From the NCBI GenBank assembly GCA_905221605.1, contig CAJNDS010000705.1, positions 57,501-85,585 of the forward strand: 28,085 nucleotides of DNA, written 5' to 3'. Positions 19,151 through 28,085 of the stretch are shown here, piece by piece (the first letter of the stretch is position 1; each line of letters starts with the position of its first letter). This DNA is from Symbiodinium natans (Eukaryota; Sar; Dinophyceae; Suessiales; Symbiodiniaceae). The notes under the pieces were generated by a model. It was not told the DNA's origin and did not search any database. It saw nothing but the letters and a program-made list of their open reading frames with translations. The translations under genes and the position numbers were made by a program.

Positions 19151-19171
19151 CCCCCCCCCCCCCCCCCCCCC
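19151..19171. repeat. Poly-C run (21)
   Basis: A homopolymer of about 21 C. Its exact length is likely unreliable in any assembly. Confidence 0.9.
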
Positions 19172-19493
19172 GGAGCATCTCTGAGCTTTGTGATACAAGC
19201 ATAGAATGCTTTCCCTGACACGGAGCTGCCCCCACAACCGCTAGTCCCAGAGTTGTGTTTAGTTTTCGGTTTCAACAACGTCGGCCCGAGTTATGCGGAG
19301 GCTGAGTATTCCACTCAGAGGCTAATCGCATGAAGCGAACTACCGACCTAGAATATTGTCACGACAAGAAATGTAGTGACCATTGCTTATACAAGTTAGA
19401 AGAGTAGTGAGGGGAAAGGTCCGTAAGTCTATTTCACGGCTAGCTTTTCCAGATCAGCTACTAGACGATTAATTATGTAGTGACGAACACCAG

Positions 19494-20380
19494 TACAAGT
19501 CTGCCTTTCAGATCAGAAGTGTAGCGATCAGGAAGACTAGTCCATTTGAGAGCTTACCGCGCGAACTAAAATACTCATATCGTACAAGTTTGCTTTCAGA
19601 TTACAAGTCTACCCGTCAGAATCGTAGTATGGTAGTTTAAATATGTTAATGACTTTTCAGGAATTCGAGTTAAAAGCGGGTCAGTTCCATTAAATCTACA
19701 ACCCTTTGGATTTGTCAGGTTTAATCTTTTGACAAGTTTAGACTAGCCTCTTCTTTTGAGGAGGCATGCTAATCTATTTCAAGTTATCGAAACATCATTA
19801 ACAAGTGCAATGCATTACATATGGCTACCTCGCAGATGCAGGTTGCCATCTGCACATGCCTGCCCAAGGGATGGCTGGATGCACGAAGTAAAGACCACAA
19901 TGAAGAGTCTCCTACTTGTACAAGTCGGCCACTCAGATTAGTCTAATGAGGAAAGGGGAGGGGCATCCCCTTAAACTAGTACATTTGCGAAATTCCCTAT
20001 AATGTGAATAAGAGAGATAGTTAGCACAATGTGACATCTCCCAATTATACAAGTCTACTCCTCAGATACCTAGTATATTCGTTCAAGGTGCCAGTGGACT
20101 TATGGGGGCGGGGTCAGTTCCATCGAGACATGGCCTGGAGCCATTCTTGCGTACGGGGGGACTGTAGTGAGAAGTATATGGCAAAGCCACGCACAAATGA
20201 ATGTTATCTGCCCACAGTATTCAGATATGTCGATACTACATCGGTGCTGTGTCTTTGTTTCAAGAACGGTTGTACTTCCTGGCCTTAGGGGTGGCTATAG
20301 TGGGAGTTTGGTCCTGGAAGGGGGGGGGGATTCGCAAGTCTCTTGATGGAGTTTGTATGTACAAGTCGACTTGTGTCCGA
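19494..20380. repeat. Dispersed 20-bp motif TACAAGT...TCAGAT
   Basis: Copies of TACAAGTCT-N3-6-TCAGAT lie at 19494-19513, 19583-19601, 19602-19622, 19919-19938 and 20048-20067, with a partial one at 20360. All are on the plus strand in otherwise unique, AT-balanced sequence. No gene is supported in this stretch. Confidence 0.65.
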
Positions 20381-20737
20381 AGAAACCCATCGCTTCTGCT
20401 TCAGTTTTCAGTGTCACGCCTCATGTGCCTGGTATTCTGCTGGACCGTTTTATGCGGAGGTTGGTCTAGGGGTTAGCATCCATACATACATACACATATG
20501 CTACCCGCCCGATTTGCCTACCAATTTGTGGGCAAGTTAGTAGAATATCTTTCCAAGCTTTAAGAGAAGCGTGCAGCAGTTTTCGGCGCCAACATACGCT
20601 AAGTGAATACATCAAATCGTGAAACTGATTCGCTTAGCTGCTGTAATTCAGCGGCTTTCTTACTTACTCACGGTGGACCCGAACATGTAGTTACTGCATA
20701 TAGCCTTTCACTAAAGAATTGTGAGCTCCATTCATGC

Positions 20738-21015
20738 CTAAACCTTAAACTCTTAAGATTTAAACTCTACGGGTCTAGCTTCGAATGCCTAAATCGTAGA
20801 CCCTACGCCCTTAAACCTGAACTCCATTTCAAGGTTAAGGGCTTAGGTTTAATTGCCGGCTTAGGTTACATACCTTAAGCCCTCAACCTTTAAACCTGAA
20901 CCCTATAGGGTGTAAAGGTTAAGGGTTTGGGCTTGATTGCTTAATCCTATAGGGTTTCGGGGCTTCTTTTTTCAAACCTTTAACACTTAACCGATAGGGT
21001 TTTGGAGAATAAGCC
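20738..21015. repeat. Degenerate telomere-like repeats in both orientations
   Basis: Text such as CCTAAACCTTAAACTCTTAA and CCTTTAAACCTGAACCCTAT alternates with GGTTAAGGGTTTGGGC and CCTATAGGGTTTCGGGG. Several stretches are near-palindromic (CCCTATAGGG). It is about 280 bp long. Confidence 0.7.
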
Positions 21016-21061
21016 GTGAAAACACACCCTTAAAATTCATAGGAAGCGCAGCGCAGCGAAT

Positions 21062-21090
21062 GGGAGGGGGGGGGTGGGGGGGGGGGGGTG
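21062..21090. repeat. G-run
   Basis: Nearly pure G with two interspersed T. Confidence 0.9.
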
Positions 21091-21440
21091 AGGGCATTTG
21101 GTTTGATCCTCGTTATATGACTTACATGCACTGCTTTCACGAATTTATCATATTCATTATATTTACATTGGTTATGTTAACTATTACTTGTCATGTTTGC
21201 ATTAGTTCTTTGAAAAATATATTGTGATAACAACTGACTTAGACAAATTCTATTCAATATATGAAGATATGAAGCGTGCATGTATGGGTATTTTGATGGT
21301 CATTTTGTTGGTCAAAACTTACGTTTTTCCACTATCCTTACCCATTGGTTTAAAGGGGTGGCTCTGCAGATATGGCACTTTCGTATATCGCAGCCTTCCG
21401 GGAAAGACCCCGACCCCTTACCCTTACGGTGGGTTCTGGG

Positions 21441-21528
21441 GGCGGGGGGGTGGTAACATATATACGTTATATACATGTATATATATATATATATACGTTC
21501 ACCCCCCCCCCCCCCCCCCCCCCCCCCC
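21441..21528. repeat. G-rich/(TA)n/poly-C composite
   Basis: GGCGGGGGGGTGGTAACATA leads into (TA)n to about 21495, then CGTTCA and about 27 C. The same G-rich-to-TA junction recurs elsewhere in the window. Confidence 0.9.
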
Positions 21529-21683
21529 ATGCATGATCTAGGTTTTCTTTTCCTATGAAAACCTGCGTAAATACCGACTAAACGACATGCTGGGTATGTA
21601 CGGCCAAGTCCTGATTCTGCTCGTCTAATTTTCATGTGAGGAATACGTAGATGTACCTAGGTCTCCTCTTGTTTAGGGCAACG

Positions 21684-22229
21684 AAAGTGCTGTACTGTCG
21701 TCCCTAAAAGCCAATCCCCGAAGCCAAAAATGCCGTACGGTCCCTAAAAAACCAAATGAAACCAATTCTGGTGGCCTATACAGACAGGCCCTCTTCCAAA
21801 GATTGGTTTTTTAGGGACAGCACGGCACTTTGAAGACCTGAGGTGCTCAAAGTGCTGTATTTTCCCTAAAAAACCAATCCCAGAAGCCGAATATGCCGTA
21901 CTGTCCCAAAAAACCTAAAAGACCAATTCTGGTGGCCTATACAGACAGGCCTTCTTCCAAAGAGTGGTTTTTTAGGGACAGTACGGCACTTTGAAGGCCT
22001 GAGGTGCTCAAAGTGCTGTATTTTCCCTAAAAAACCAGTCCCAGAAGCCGAATATGCCGTACGGTCCCTAAAAAAACCCAAAAAACCAATTCTGGTGGCC
22101 TATACAGACAGGCCCTCTTCCAAAGATTGGTGTTTTAGGGACAGTACGGCACTTTGAAGGCCTGAAGTGCTCAAAGTGCTGTACTGTCCCTAAAAAACCA
22201 ATCCCAGAAGCCGAATATGCCGTACTGTC
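21684..22229. repeat. ~163-bp tandem repeat with internal inverted repeat, 3.4 units
   Basis: Units start at 21684, 21849, 22010 and 22173 (partial, ending near 22229). Each runs from AAAGTGCTGTA through CCCTAAAAAACCAATC, CCGTACTGTCCC and AATTCTGGTGGCCTATACAG to TGGTTTTTTAGGGACAG and TACGGCACTTTGAAGGCC. GTCCCTAAAAAACC and GGTTTTTTAGGGAC are inverted copies, so each unit can fold into a long hairpin. Confidence 0.95.
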
Positions 22230-22239
22230 TGATTTAGCT

Positions 22240-23243
22240 GAGGGTCGACTAATTCAATTCATTTATTTGACTCTTCAGTAAAGAAATTAAGCCATTGGAA
22301 TCCCTTAACTAAGTCAACTTCAACAAACAGAAAACCTGAGTTGAACAAGGTACCTTTTGTAATCTACTAGTTTAACTCATTTACTGAGCCCTTCAGAAAA
22401 CCAATTCAACTGTTGAGTTTTTTTCACTTAAGTTAGCTTTAACAACGGCACCCTGAGTTAAAATAGGCACTGTATTGTTAAAGACAAGATTTCGATCCTT
22501 CATTCAATTCACCCTTAACCAGACTAAATGAACTATGGCTAGTTGGATTGGATGATGATTTCAACCCACCAATTAAAGCATACCTTTTCGGCAACCTGGT
22601 CGCATTGCCTCATTTAAGCGCTATTCGATCAGATAAAGTATGTTTTCTTTGTTGTATTTACTTAGCCCTTAGATTAAGAAAACCGATGCAGGTTTGAATT
22701 CTAGTGAAGGCCTATTTACTTCTTCCGTCTTAAACAAATTAAACCAAACAAACTAACTTTTTTACCGCATCGTGATTGAATTAGTTTATGTCATTGATGT
22801 CCTTGAGTAAACGGTCTAAATAAATTCTGCCCATGAAATTACGTTAACTAAGTTGAAAATACGCACTTACCAACTTTTTCATTGAACTCGTTTAGTCAAT
22901 GGTCTCCTAAACTGAAGTCATGTCCTTAACACGTCAGAAAACTAATCAAACTATTGACACTACTTCAATTCAAGAAACAACAAGCCCTTCGTTGAATTAT
23001 GTGCTCTGTGTGTGTGTGTGTGCGACCAAAGTGAACATATGTTAGCTAATTTAATTCATGCTTAAACGAAGCAAAATTAGATCAAGTTTCCCAACATGTT
23101 TGTTTTACTTCTCATGTAGTAACGGTCTTCTAAACTAAAGTCATGTCCCTAACACATCAGAAAACTAATCAAACTATTGCCACTACTTCAATGAGATTAA
23201 TTTCAAGAAACAGCAAGCCCTTCGTTCAATTAAATACTCTGTA
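22240..23243. repeat. AT-rich degenerate satellite
   Basis: The best pair is a roughly 110-bp direct repeat, 22902-23009 and 23124-23243. Both contain TCAGAAAACTAATCAAACTA and AGCCCTTCGTT. Older copies of the same core (TTCAGAAAACCAATTCAACT) are visible at 22389-22417 and, more decayed, near 22273 and 22671. No gene is supported. Confidence 0.7.
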
Positions 23244-23292
23244 ACAGAGTATTGTTTTGCAGCAGAACCTAGGCGCCGGAGTGGGGGGGTAG

Positions 23293-23317
23293 CATATATA
23301 TATATATATATATATAT
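23293..23317. repeat. (TA)n microsatellite
   Basis: Follows GGGGGGGTAGCATATA. It marks the boundary between the repeat desert and the next gene-like region. Confidence 0.95.
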
Positions 23318-23472
23318 GCAGTGGCTGCAAAGCATGAGGCAAATTGAGCCTCCGAGAGACCAGGTGCCGGCCGGCCTGCGTTTGCTGCTGCGTGTTCTGG
23401 TGCCGGTGGCTCAGCTTCCGGGCCAAACAGTGCCAAACAGGCGTGGCGCTGATGGGCATAGGGGCCAGCTTT

Positions 23473-23609
23473 TACGCCCCACACAGGCCTGCTGGTGCTG
23501 CTCTTCCCGCTTGCCTGGGTCTGCTCGGTCGGGGTCCCATACAGATTTGGCAAGAATGGATGCGCCATGGATCTGCGCACAGCGAGCACCAGCGCGGGAG
23601 TCGCTGGAG
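23473..23609 (+). CDS. Candidate hydrophobic exon of third family gene
   Basis: One plus frame reads TPHTGLLVLLFPLAWVCSVG, then VPYRFGKNGCAMDLRTAST. The hydrophobic run resembles a signal peptide or membrane anchor, as in copies A and B, and G/C third positions dominate. No ATG lies directly upstream in frame, so it would need an earlier exon. The next coding-like frame begins at 23610 in a different phase, implying a splice or frame change. Placing it in the same gene is inference from order. Confidence 0.35.
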
Positions 23610-23750
23610 GTCCGCGCAATTTTCACTGGGGAGACCTGCTCCATTCAAGCGGACGATCCCTGCGGAGTCTTGGTAGCACACATGGAGCACCGGCCTTGCC
23701 GTGCAGAAGACGTGAACGCATGTCGGGAGTTCGCATCACATCCACCAGAA
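23610..23750 (+). CDS. Candidate Cys-rich exon of third family gene
   Basis: After an AG|G acceptor-like site (CTGGAG|GTC) the frame reads VRAIFTGETCSIQADDPC, then GVLVAHMEHRPCRAEDVNAC and REFASHPPE, ending before GTATGC, a plausible GT donor. Four cysteines and a DDPC echo the EDPC of the Cys-rich exons in copies A and B, at a similar place relative to the hydrophobic exon. The similarity is weak. The phase fits a 47-codon exon. Confidence 0.4.
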
Positions 23751-23959
23751 GTATGCGACACGCAGTATAGGACTTCTTGCCCTGTTCTAATATCAAGGTT
23801 TGTGCGCCTAGGGGCGCCTATGGCTGACAAACTCATAGCGCACAGCTTTGTTCTGCCTCGCCGTGCTTCGCGTCTATGAAGCATCGACCTCAACCTCCTC
23901 CCTGAACTATCATCTTGGTCCCTCTTTGCTTGCAGAGGAAGGCTTCAGGGGTCCTCTGG

Positions 23960-24270
23960 TGTCCACCCTTCTTCATGGCGAGTGCACGTGCAAGTGCCGA
24001 AGCCGAGAACAATGCCTGGGCGGCCCATTCTTGAGGGACGTTGTGACTGTTGCGAGCTTAGCCGTGACAGCTGCGCTGCGACCCGCTGCCTCGCAAGTTT
24101 CGCAAGACCTCGTAAGCATTTCCTTGCCCCCCGCAAAATGCCGATGCACGCCTCAGCTCCAGGCGCAGGCCAGAAGCCAGTGCTGCGGGGTATGCCCACA
24201 AATACCTTGCTACGATCCGGTCACCACTACTGAGGCCCTTGGTTCTCAAAGTGTCGTACCGTGCCTGTGT
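23960..24270 (+). CDS. Unresolved Cys-rich coding-like stretch
   Basis: Two plus frames look coding in turn. One reads VHVQVPKPRTMPGRPILEGR, then CDCCELSRDSCAATRCLASF. The other reads KCRCTPQLQAQARSQCCGVC, then PQIPCYDPVTTTEALGS. Both are Cys-rich, and the first starts with Val-Pro text typical of the family. I could not decide splice sites, so boundaries are rough and at least one frame may be a shadow. Confidence 0.3.
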
Positions 24271-24322
24271 CGTTCAAGTATTGTGTTCAATTTATTTTCG
24301 GAAGCGAACTCACCTGGCAAAG

Positions 24323-24382
24323 GCCCCGAAATACCACGAGGTGGTCCGGCGCCACTACAACACGGTGGTCAGGACTGCGGAG
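24323..24382 (+). CDS. Candidate 20-codon exon of third family gene
   Basis: Between GCAAAG|GCC and GCGGAG|GTGTTA lies a 60-bp, phase-0 segment reading APKYHEVVRRHYNTVVRTAE with almost all G/C third positions. It resembles the short Val/His/Lys exons of copies A and B, such as the one reading YKTITHVKHVTVPVKV. Outside the segment the bias drops at once, which supports the boundaries. Confidence 0.5.
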
Positions 24383-24679
24383 GTGTTATCGTGCAGCTAT
24401 TTCGTACGGGAACTATGATCAATCATCCACATCCTTCCGATCATTGGAACATACTGCTTTCTGCCCAAACCTCCTGCCCGCACCACCCTGCCAAGCAGTT
24501 TAGGGCTTGTGCACTGTGTCGGGTTGGGCCCTGTCGAATCAGAAAGACGAGCAACCAAAAGCCAGCGATCGTGCCTCCTAATTTATTATACGGTATTTTA
24601 GGAATTTAGTTTCTTCCCAGCCGGTTCACGCGCTCTCATACGCTGTTGACATGCTTTGCCCGTCCCACTGTTCGTACAG

Positions 24680-24716
24680 AGTCCATGCCGCGAGGAAGGT
24701 GCCGGTGAACCACTAC
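24680..24716 (+). CDS. Candidate short exon (KVPVNHY)
   Basis: After TCGTACAG the frame reads VHAARKVPVNHY and is followed by GCTTCT, a possible GC donor. It matches the style of the family's Val-Pro segments but is only about 12 codons, so support is thin. Confidence 0.3.
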
Positions 24717-24834
24717 GCTTCTTGCCAGCAGTGCAGTTCTTCTAGGATCCTCAAGCCTGTCGGCAAGAAAAGCAAGCACAAGGGCGCAAACATCGTGAGA
24801 CAGAAAGAGAGAGAGGCAGTCAAGCCCTGAAGAA

Positions 24835-24869
<35 letters not shown>

Positions 24870-25489
24870 AAAAGAAGAAGAAGAGAGACATCTTGGTGAA
24901 GTCCAGGGAGGCGTGTCTACATTCACCTTTCACCAACAAACCTTGGGACTTGCGCGCCTCTTGAGGCAGCCCTCCTTCGGGAGGGTTAAGCGTGTGGAGA
25001 GCGTTGAGAGAGAGAGAGAGAGAGATCTTCGGATGAGGGGCATCTGTTTTTACGGGGTAGTTTTCGAATTACTTTTCTCACAAAAAGAGACAAGCCGGGC
25101 AGCAGGCGCTGGGTTCCCGGTTCGGACCTCTGCGCGGAAGAGAGGGAGAAGTTCTGGTAGACTTCCGTTGGGCGTGCACAACAAAGCTTGGGCAGTGTTC
25201 CTGCATATTGCAGTCTGCCCTGAACACCCCCTAAGAGGAGAAGAAAACATGAGAGTGCCATGGAAAAAGAGAGAAAGACTTAAAGTGTGTCAGACGGCCC
25301 GGCTGACAACGGGCCACGCAACAGGGTGCATTCTCCATGCTAGGCAGAAGATGAGAGACAAGCAAATTGACAAAATATGAGGACGGCTAAGAAAGGAATT
25401 ATGTAGGAGAGTCTTTCGGAGGCCTTGTTGCTCCCACACAGCAGTGTGTCATCCTTCATGCGGGGCTTCGGCCATCTCAGATGTGCCAG
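24717..25489. other. Probable intron with simple repeats
   Basis: Contains a (GAA)n tract at 24826-24895 and a (GA)n tract at 25005-25024. The 155-codon frame at 24913-25380 lacks bias and motif and is not called. Confidence 0.5.
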
Positions 25490-25546
25490 GTCAAGGTGCA
25501 GATGCCGCGGCCTGCGCCCATCATCCACACCGTCCACGTGGTTGCA
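25490..25546 (+). CDS. Candidate 19-codon exon of third family gene
   Basis: Between TGCCAG|GTC and GTTGCA|GTGAGC lies a 57-bp, phase-0 segment reading VKVQMPRPAPIIHTVHVVA. It closely resembles exon 1 of copies A and B (HVPHTVTVPIPGPPAK) in Val/Pro/His content and length, and is flanked by AG|G and GT sites. The frame stays open to 25945 but loses bias after 25546. Confidence 0.55.
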
Positions 25547-25806
25547 GTGAGCTCAGACCTTGTCGAGCCCAACGCCCGATGCATCTGGTGCCGTAAGATG
25601 TGCATTGAGACCTGCTGTCTGCTTTCCCAGCGTTGCCACAATGTCCTTCTCGAGTTGCTCTTCGTTTTGTCATCTTTGGACCTTGTGTGGCGATGCGGGT
25701 CATTTGGGTCATTTCCTCCTTCTTTTTCCCTTTCCATCGCCTTTTCCTTTTGCCTTCTTCGAATCTCGCTGGCCTTCTTTGTTTTCCTTTTCCTGATGCT
25801 TCCTTT

Positions 25807-26488
25807 TCAAGAAGTCTGGCGCAGCTTTCGTAACAGCTTTGGGCCTTGCTTTGTTCTTCGGAACAGTTTAGGCATTGCTTTTACCATTGGCTCACTTGTC
25901 TTTCCAGCCACTGCCTTCGTCCTTTTCAACCTTTCCGCTAACTGAGCTCCAAGCTCAGCTGCCTTTCTTTTCATCTCGTCTTGTGCTGTGTCCTTCTCGC
26001 CTGCAGCTTTTCTCTTCATTTCTTCGAGGAGTTGCCTCTTTGCAGCCTGTCTAGCATCTTCCTTTTCTGCGTCTACCTCCATCGGTGTCGCTGGTGCTGC
26101 TGCTGCTGCTGCTGCTTTTGGTGTAGGCGCTACAGGGGTTTCACCCTGTGCTTCTCCAAGCTTCTTCAATCCTTTCTCCACATTCTCGTAGAACCCTTTC
26201 ACGCTCATTACTCTTACCAAATCCACTTTTGTGTCGTTGATGGTTTCCTCTAGGAGTTCTTCTTTCACGTACAGCGACTTCATCTCCGTGTCGATCGTCT
26301 TGATTGTCGATAGCGCTTCTGCTCGCTTTCCAACTTCCTGAACCTCTCCTTTCCTCGACTTCCTTTTCCATGTACTCGAGGGTTCTTTCGGTTTCAGCTC
26401 TTTCCCCACCGTTTCCAATCCATTTTCCATCTCCTCTCGGGTTTGGCCAAGGGAGTCTTCTCTAACCATCGCATCTCCTTTACGGACT
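25807..26488 (-). CDS. Lys/Glu-rich coiled-coil protein, downstream frame
   Basis: A 220-codon minus frame from ATG 26469 (open from about 26488) reads MVREDSLGQTREEMENGLET, many charged heptad-like segments (IKTIDTEMKSLYVKEELLEE), an Ala run (PKAAAAAAAPATPMEVD) and a duplicated EMKRKAA before a basic tail and stop. It looks like true protein: balanced charge, long amphipathic helices and no stops. It overlaps the upstream Lys/Glu-rich frame (stop at 26394) by about 95 bp in a different phase, so the two are probably one gene joined by an intron, a frameshift or an assembly indel. I do not recognise a family. The tract lies between two exons of the plus-strand gene. Confidence 0.6.
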
Positions 26489-26975
26489 CAACTGCTTCTT
26501 TCACGATCTTCTTGATTCCTTCTAGCAGTTGTCGACCTTCTTGGATGACCTTTTTCATCCCTTCTTTCGGATCATGTTTCTTCTCTGGGTCTTCTTCCTT
26601 TTCGACTTTCTCTTCCTCTTTCTTTTCAACCGACTCCTCCTTGTTCGACGATGAGCTACTGCTTGAGCTCGTCTCGTCTTCACCTGCTTCATCGCCTGGC
26701 GCCACAGGTTCATCTTTCTCCTTTTCTTCTTCCTCACTTTCCTCTTCTTCAACGAACTTCTCCTCGGCTTCTTCGGCTTGCTCTTTTAGCTTTTCGTGGA
26801 CTTTCCCTTCTTGGTGTCCTTCGTGGCTCTTCTCTTCTCCACTAGCCTTAGCCGATTCCTTTTCAACTTCTACTTTTTCTTCTTCTTCGGCAGTCGGCTT
26901 CTCTTCCTTTTCTTTCTCCAACTCTTCTTCTGCAATCGGCTTCTCTTCCTTTTCCATTTCTTCCTTCTTGTCCAT
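26394..26975 (-). CDS. Lys/Glu-rich coiled-coil protein, upstream frame
   Basis: From ATG 26975 the minus frame gives 193 codons dominated by Glu and Lys (MDKKEEMEKEEKPIAEEELE), a Ser run before NKEES, and an amphipathic end (MKKVIQEGRQLLEGIKKIVK) before TGA at 26394. The frame is open further upstream to 27128, but that part overlaps the plus-strand exon with the WCC module and is probably a shadow. No signal peptide or membrane segment is seen, so the product would be intracellular. Together with the downstream frame it would make a protein of roughly 400 residues. It might derive from a retroelement-encoded protein, but no reverse transcriptase, integrase or zinc knuckle accompanies it here. 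Confidence 0.6.
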   Translation of the reverse strand: MDKKEEMEKEEKPIAEEELEKEKEEKPTAEEEEKVEVEKESAKASGEEKSHEGHQEGKVHEKLKEQAEEAEEKFVEEEESEEEEKEKDEPVAPGDEAGEDETSSSSSSSSNKEESVEKKEEEKVEKEEDPEKKHDPKEGMKKVIQEGRQLLEGIKKIVKEAVESVKEMRWLEKTPLAKPERRWKMDWKRWGKS

Positions 26976-27019
26976 TTCTCCACTAGCCTTGGACTTCGGT
27001 CCGGGCCAGTGCAAGTAGA

Positions 27020-27170
27020 TCCTTCTGTGGGGGCGTGTTGTCCCCCTCCCGTCACCAAGAAGCCGAACGCGCACTTCGACTGCGCTGACGGCGGCGACTT
27101 CGCCACCCAGACCTGGTCCGGCCGGCACAAGAGGTGGTGCTGCTACAAGTACCGGGAGGACTCCCAGAGT
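27020..27170 (+). CDS. Exon with WCC module, third family gene
   Basis: The plus frame reads GACCPPPVTKKPNAHFDCAD, then GGDFATQTWSGRHKRWCCYK and YREDSQ. FDC at 27075-27083 and W-C-C-Y-K fit the module of copies A and B: ten residues between Cys and Trp-Ser in each, then five to W/Y-C-C. The first conserved Trp is Ala here. Third positions are nearly all G or C. The acceptor lies somewhere near 27009-27030 and the donor near CCCAG at 27168; the (CA)n tract downstream would then be intronic. No further exon is visible before the window ends, so the gene is incomplete. Confidence 0.7.
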
Positions 27171-27220
27171 CGTTCAAGACAGCACCTGTATTGATGCCCT
27201 GTGCTTTGTGCATTCACACA

Positions 27221-27440
<220 letters not shown>

Positions 27441-27759
27441 CCACACCCACCACGCACCTCAACAAGAACGCACGGCACGCGCGCAAACGACGCAGCGCCG
27501 CTCACCATCCACTCTTATCGCACCTAGCGCACATGCTCACATACTCGCACAGCGCCCGCGCACGCTCAGGCGCACGGCGCACAGGCGCCGCTCAACGCGC
27601 GCGCGCTCGCGCGTCTGCGCAGCGCTCAGCGTCACAACGCACCGCACACACGCACGCACACTAGCACGGAGTCACCACCTCCACATCCGCACACCACCAG
27701 CACAGAAAATAAAGAAAAAAAACATCAAGAACGCACTTACTCACAACACCCACACACAC
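27441..27759. other. CA/CG-rich spacer
   Basis: GC-rich text with many GCGC and CGCAC words (27475-27660), giving way to an A-rich patch near 27705-27725. The frames give Ala/Arg/His/Thr-rich nonsense; no gene is supported. Confidence 0.7.

Positions 27760-28085
<326 letters not shown>

Overview
The window reads as nuclear DNA from a dinoflagellate. The evidence is: GC-rich exons with G/C-biased third codon positions; introns that open with GC (possibly GA) as well as GT and close with AG, usually followed by G; near-identical duplicated genes on one strand; scattered degenerate CCCTAAA/TTTAGGG telomere-type repeats; and very heavy simple-sequence and satellite content. The genus cannot be decided from sequence alone. 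No rRNA, tRNA, CRISPR, bacterial operon or recognisable transposase/reverse transcriptase was found.

Layout. 1-1640: T/AT-rich tract, then sequence without a supported gene. About 1814-5260 (copy A) and 8702-15293 (copy B) are two near-identical direct copies of one multi-exon + strand gene. Copy B carries a 3.3 kb block (10332-13606) where copy A has 46 bp, just upstream of an exon. That block holds AT microsatellites, telomere-like repeats, a G-rich satellite and two Cys-containing reading frames. Between the copies lie non-coding sequence and a 340-bp G/T-only tract. 15292-17880 has fragmentary coding-like frames, one of them broken. 17880-23320 is a repeat-rich desert: a polypurine tract, a GTGCGC tract, hairpin repeats, a short dispersed motif, telomere-like repeats, a 163-bp inverted-repeat satellite and an AT-rich degenerate satellite. 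23320-27190 holds exons of a third, diverged relative of the duplicated gene. Between two of its candidate exons lies a Lys/Glu-rich reading frame pair on the minus strand. 27222-28085 is mostly (CA)n.

Gene family. The duplicated gene appears to encode a secreted or surface protein. A candidate signal peptide/anchor is followed by Val-Pro-rich basic segments and Cys/Trp modules of the form C-x2-G-x7-W-S-x5-[WY]-C-C, then a His-rich segment and an acidic, Pro-containing tandem repeat tail. I recall similar WCC modules in dinoflagellate predicted proteins but could not search for them. Function is unknown; an extracellular matrix, wall or metal-binding role is inference only. All exon joins are read by eye and need transcript support.
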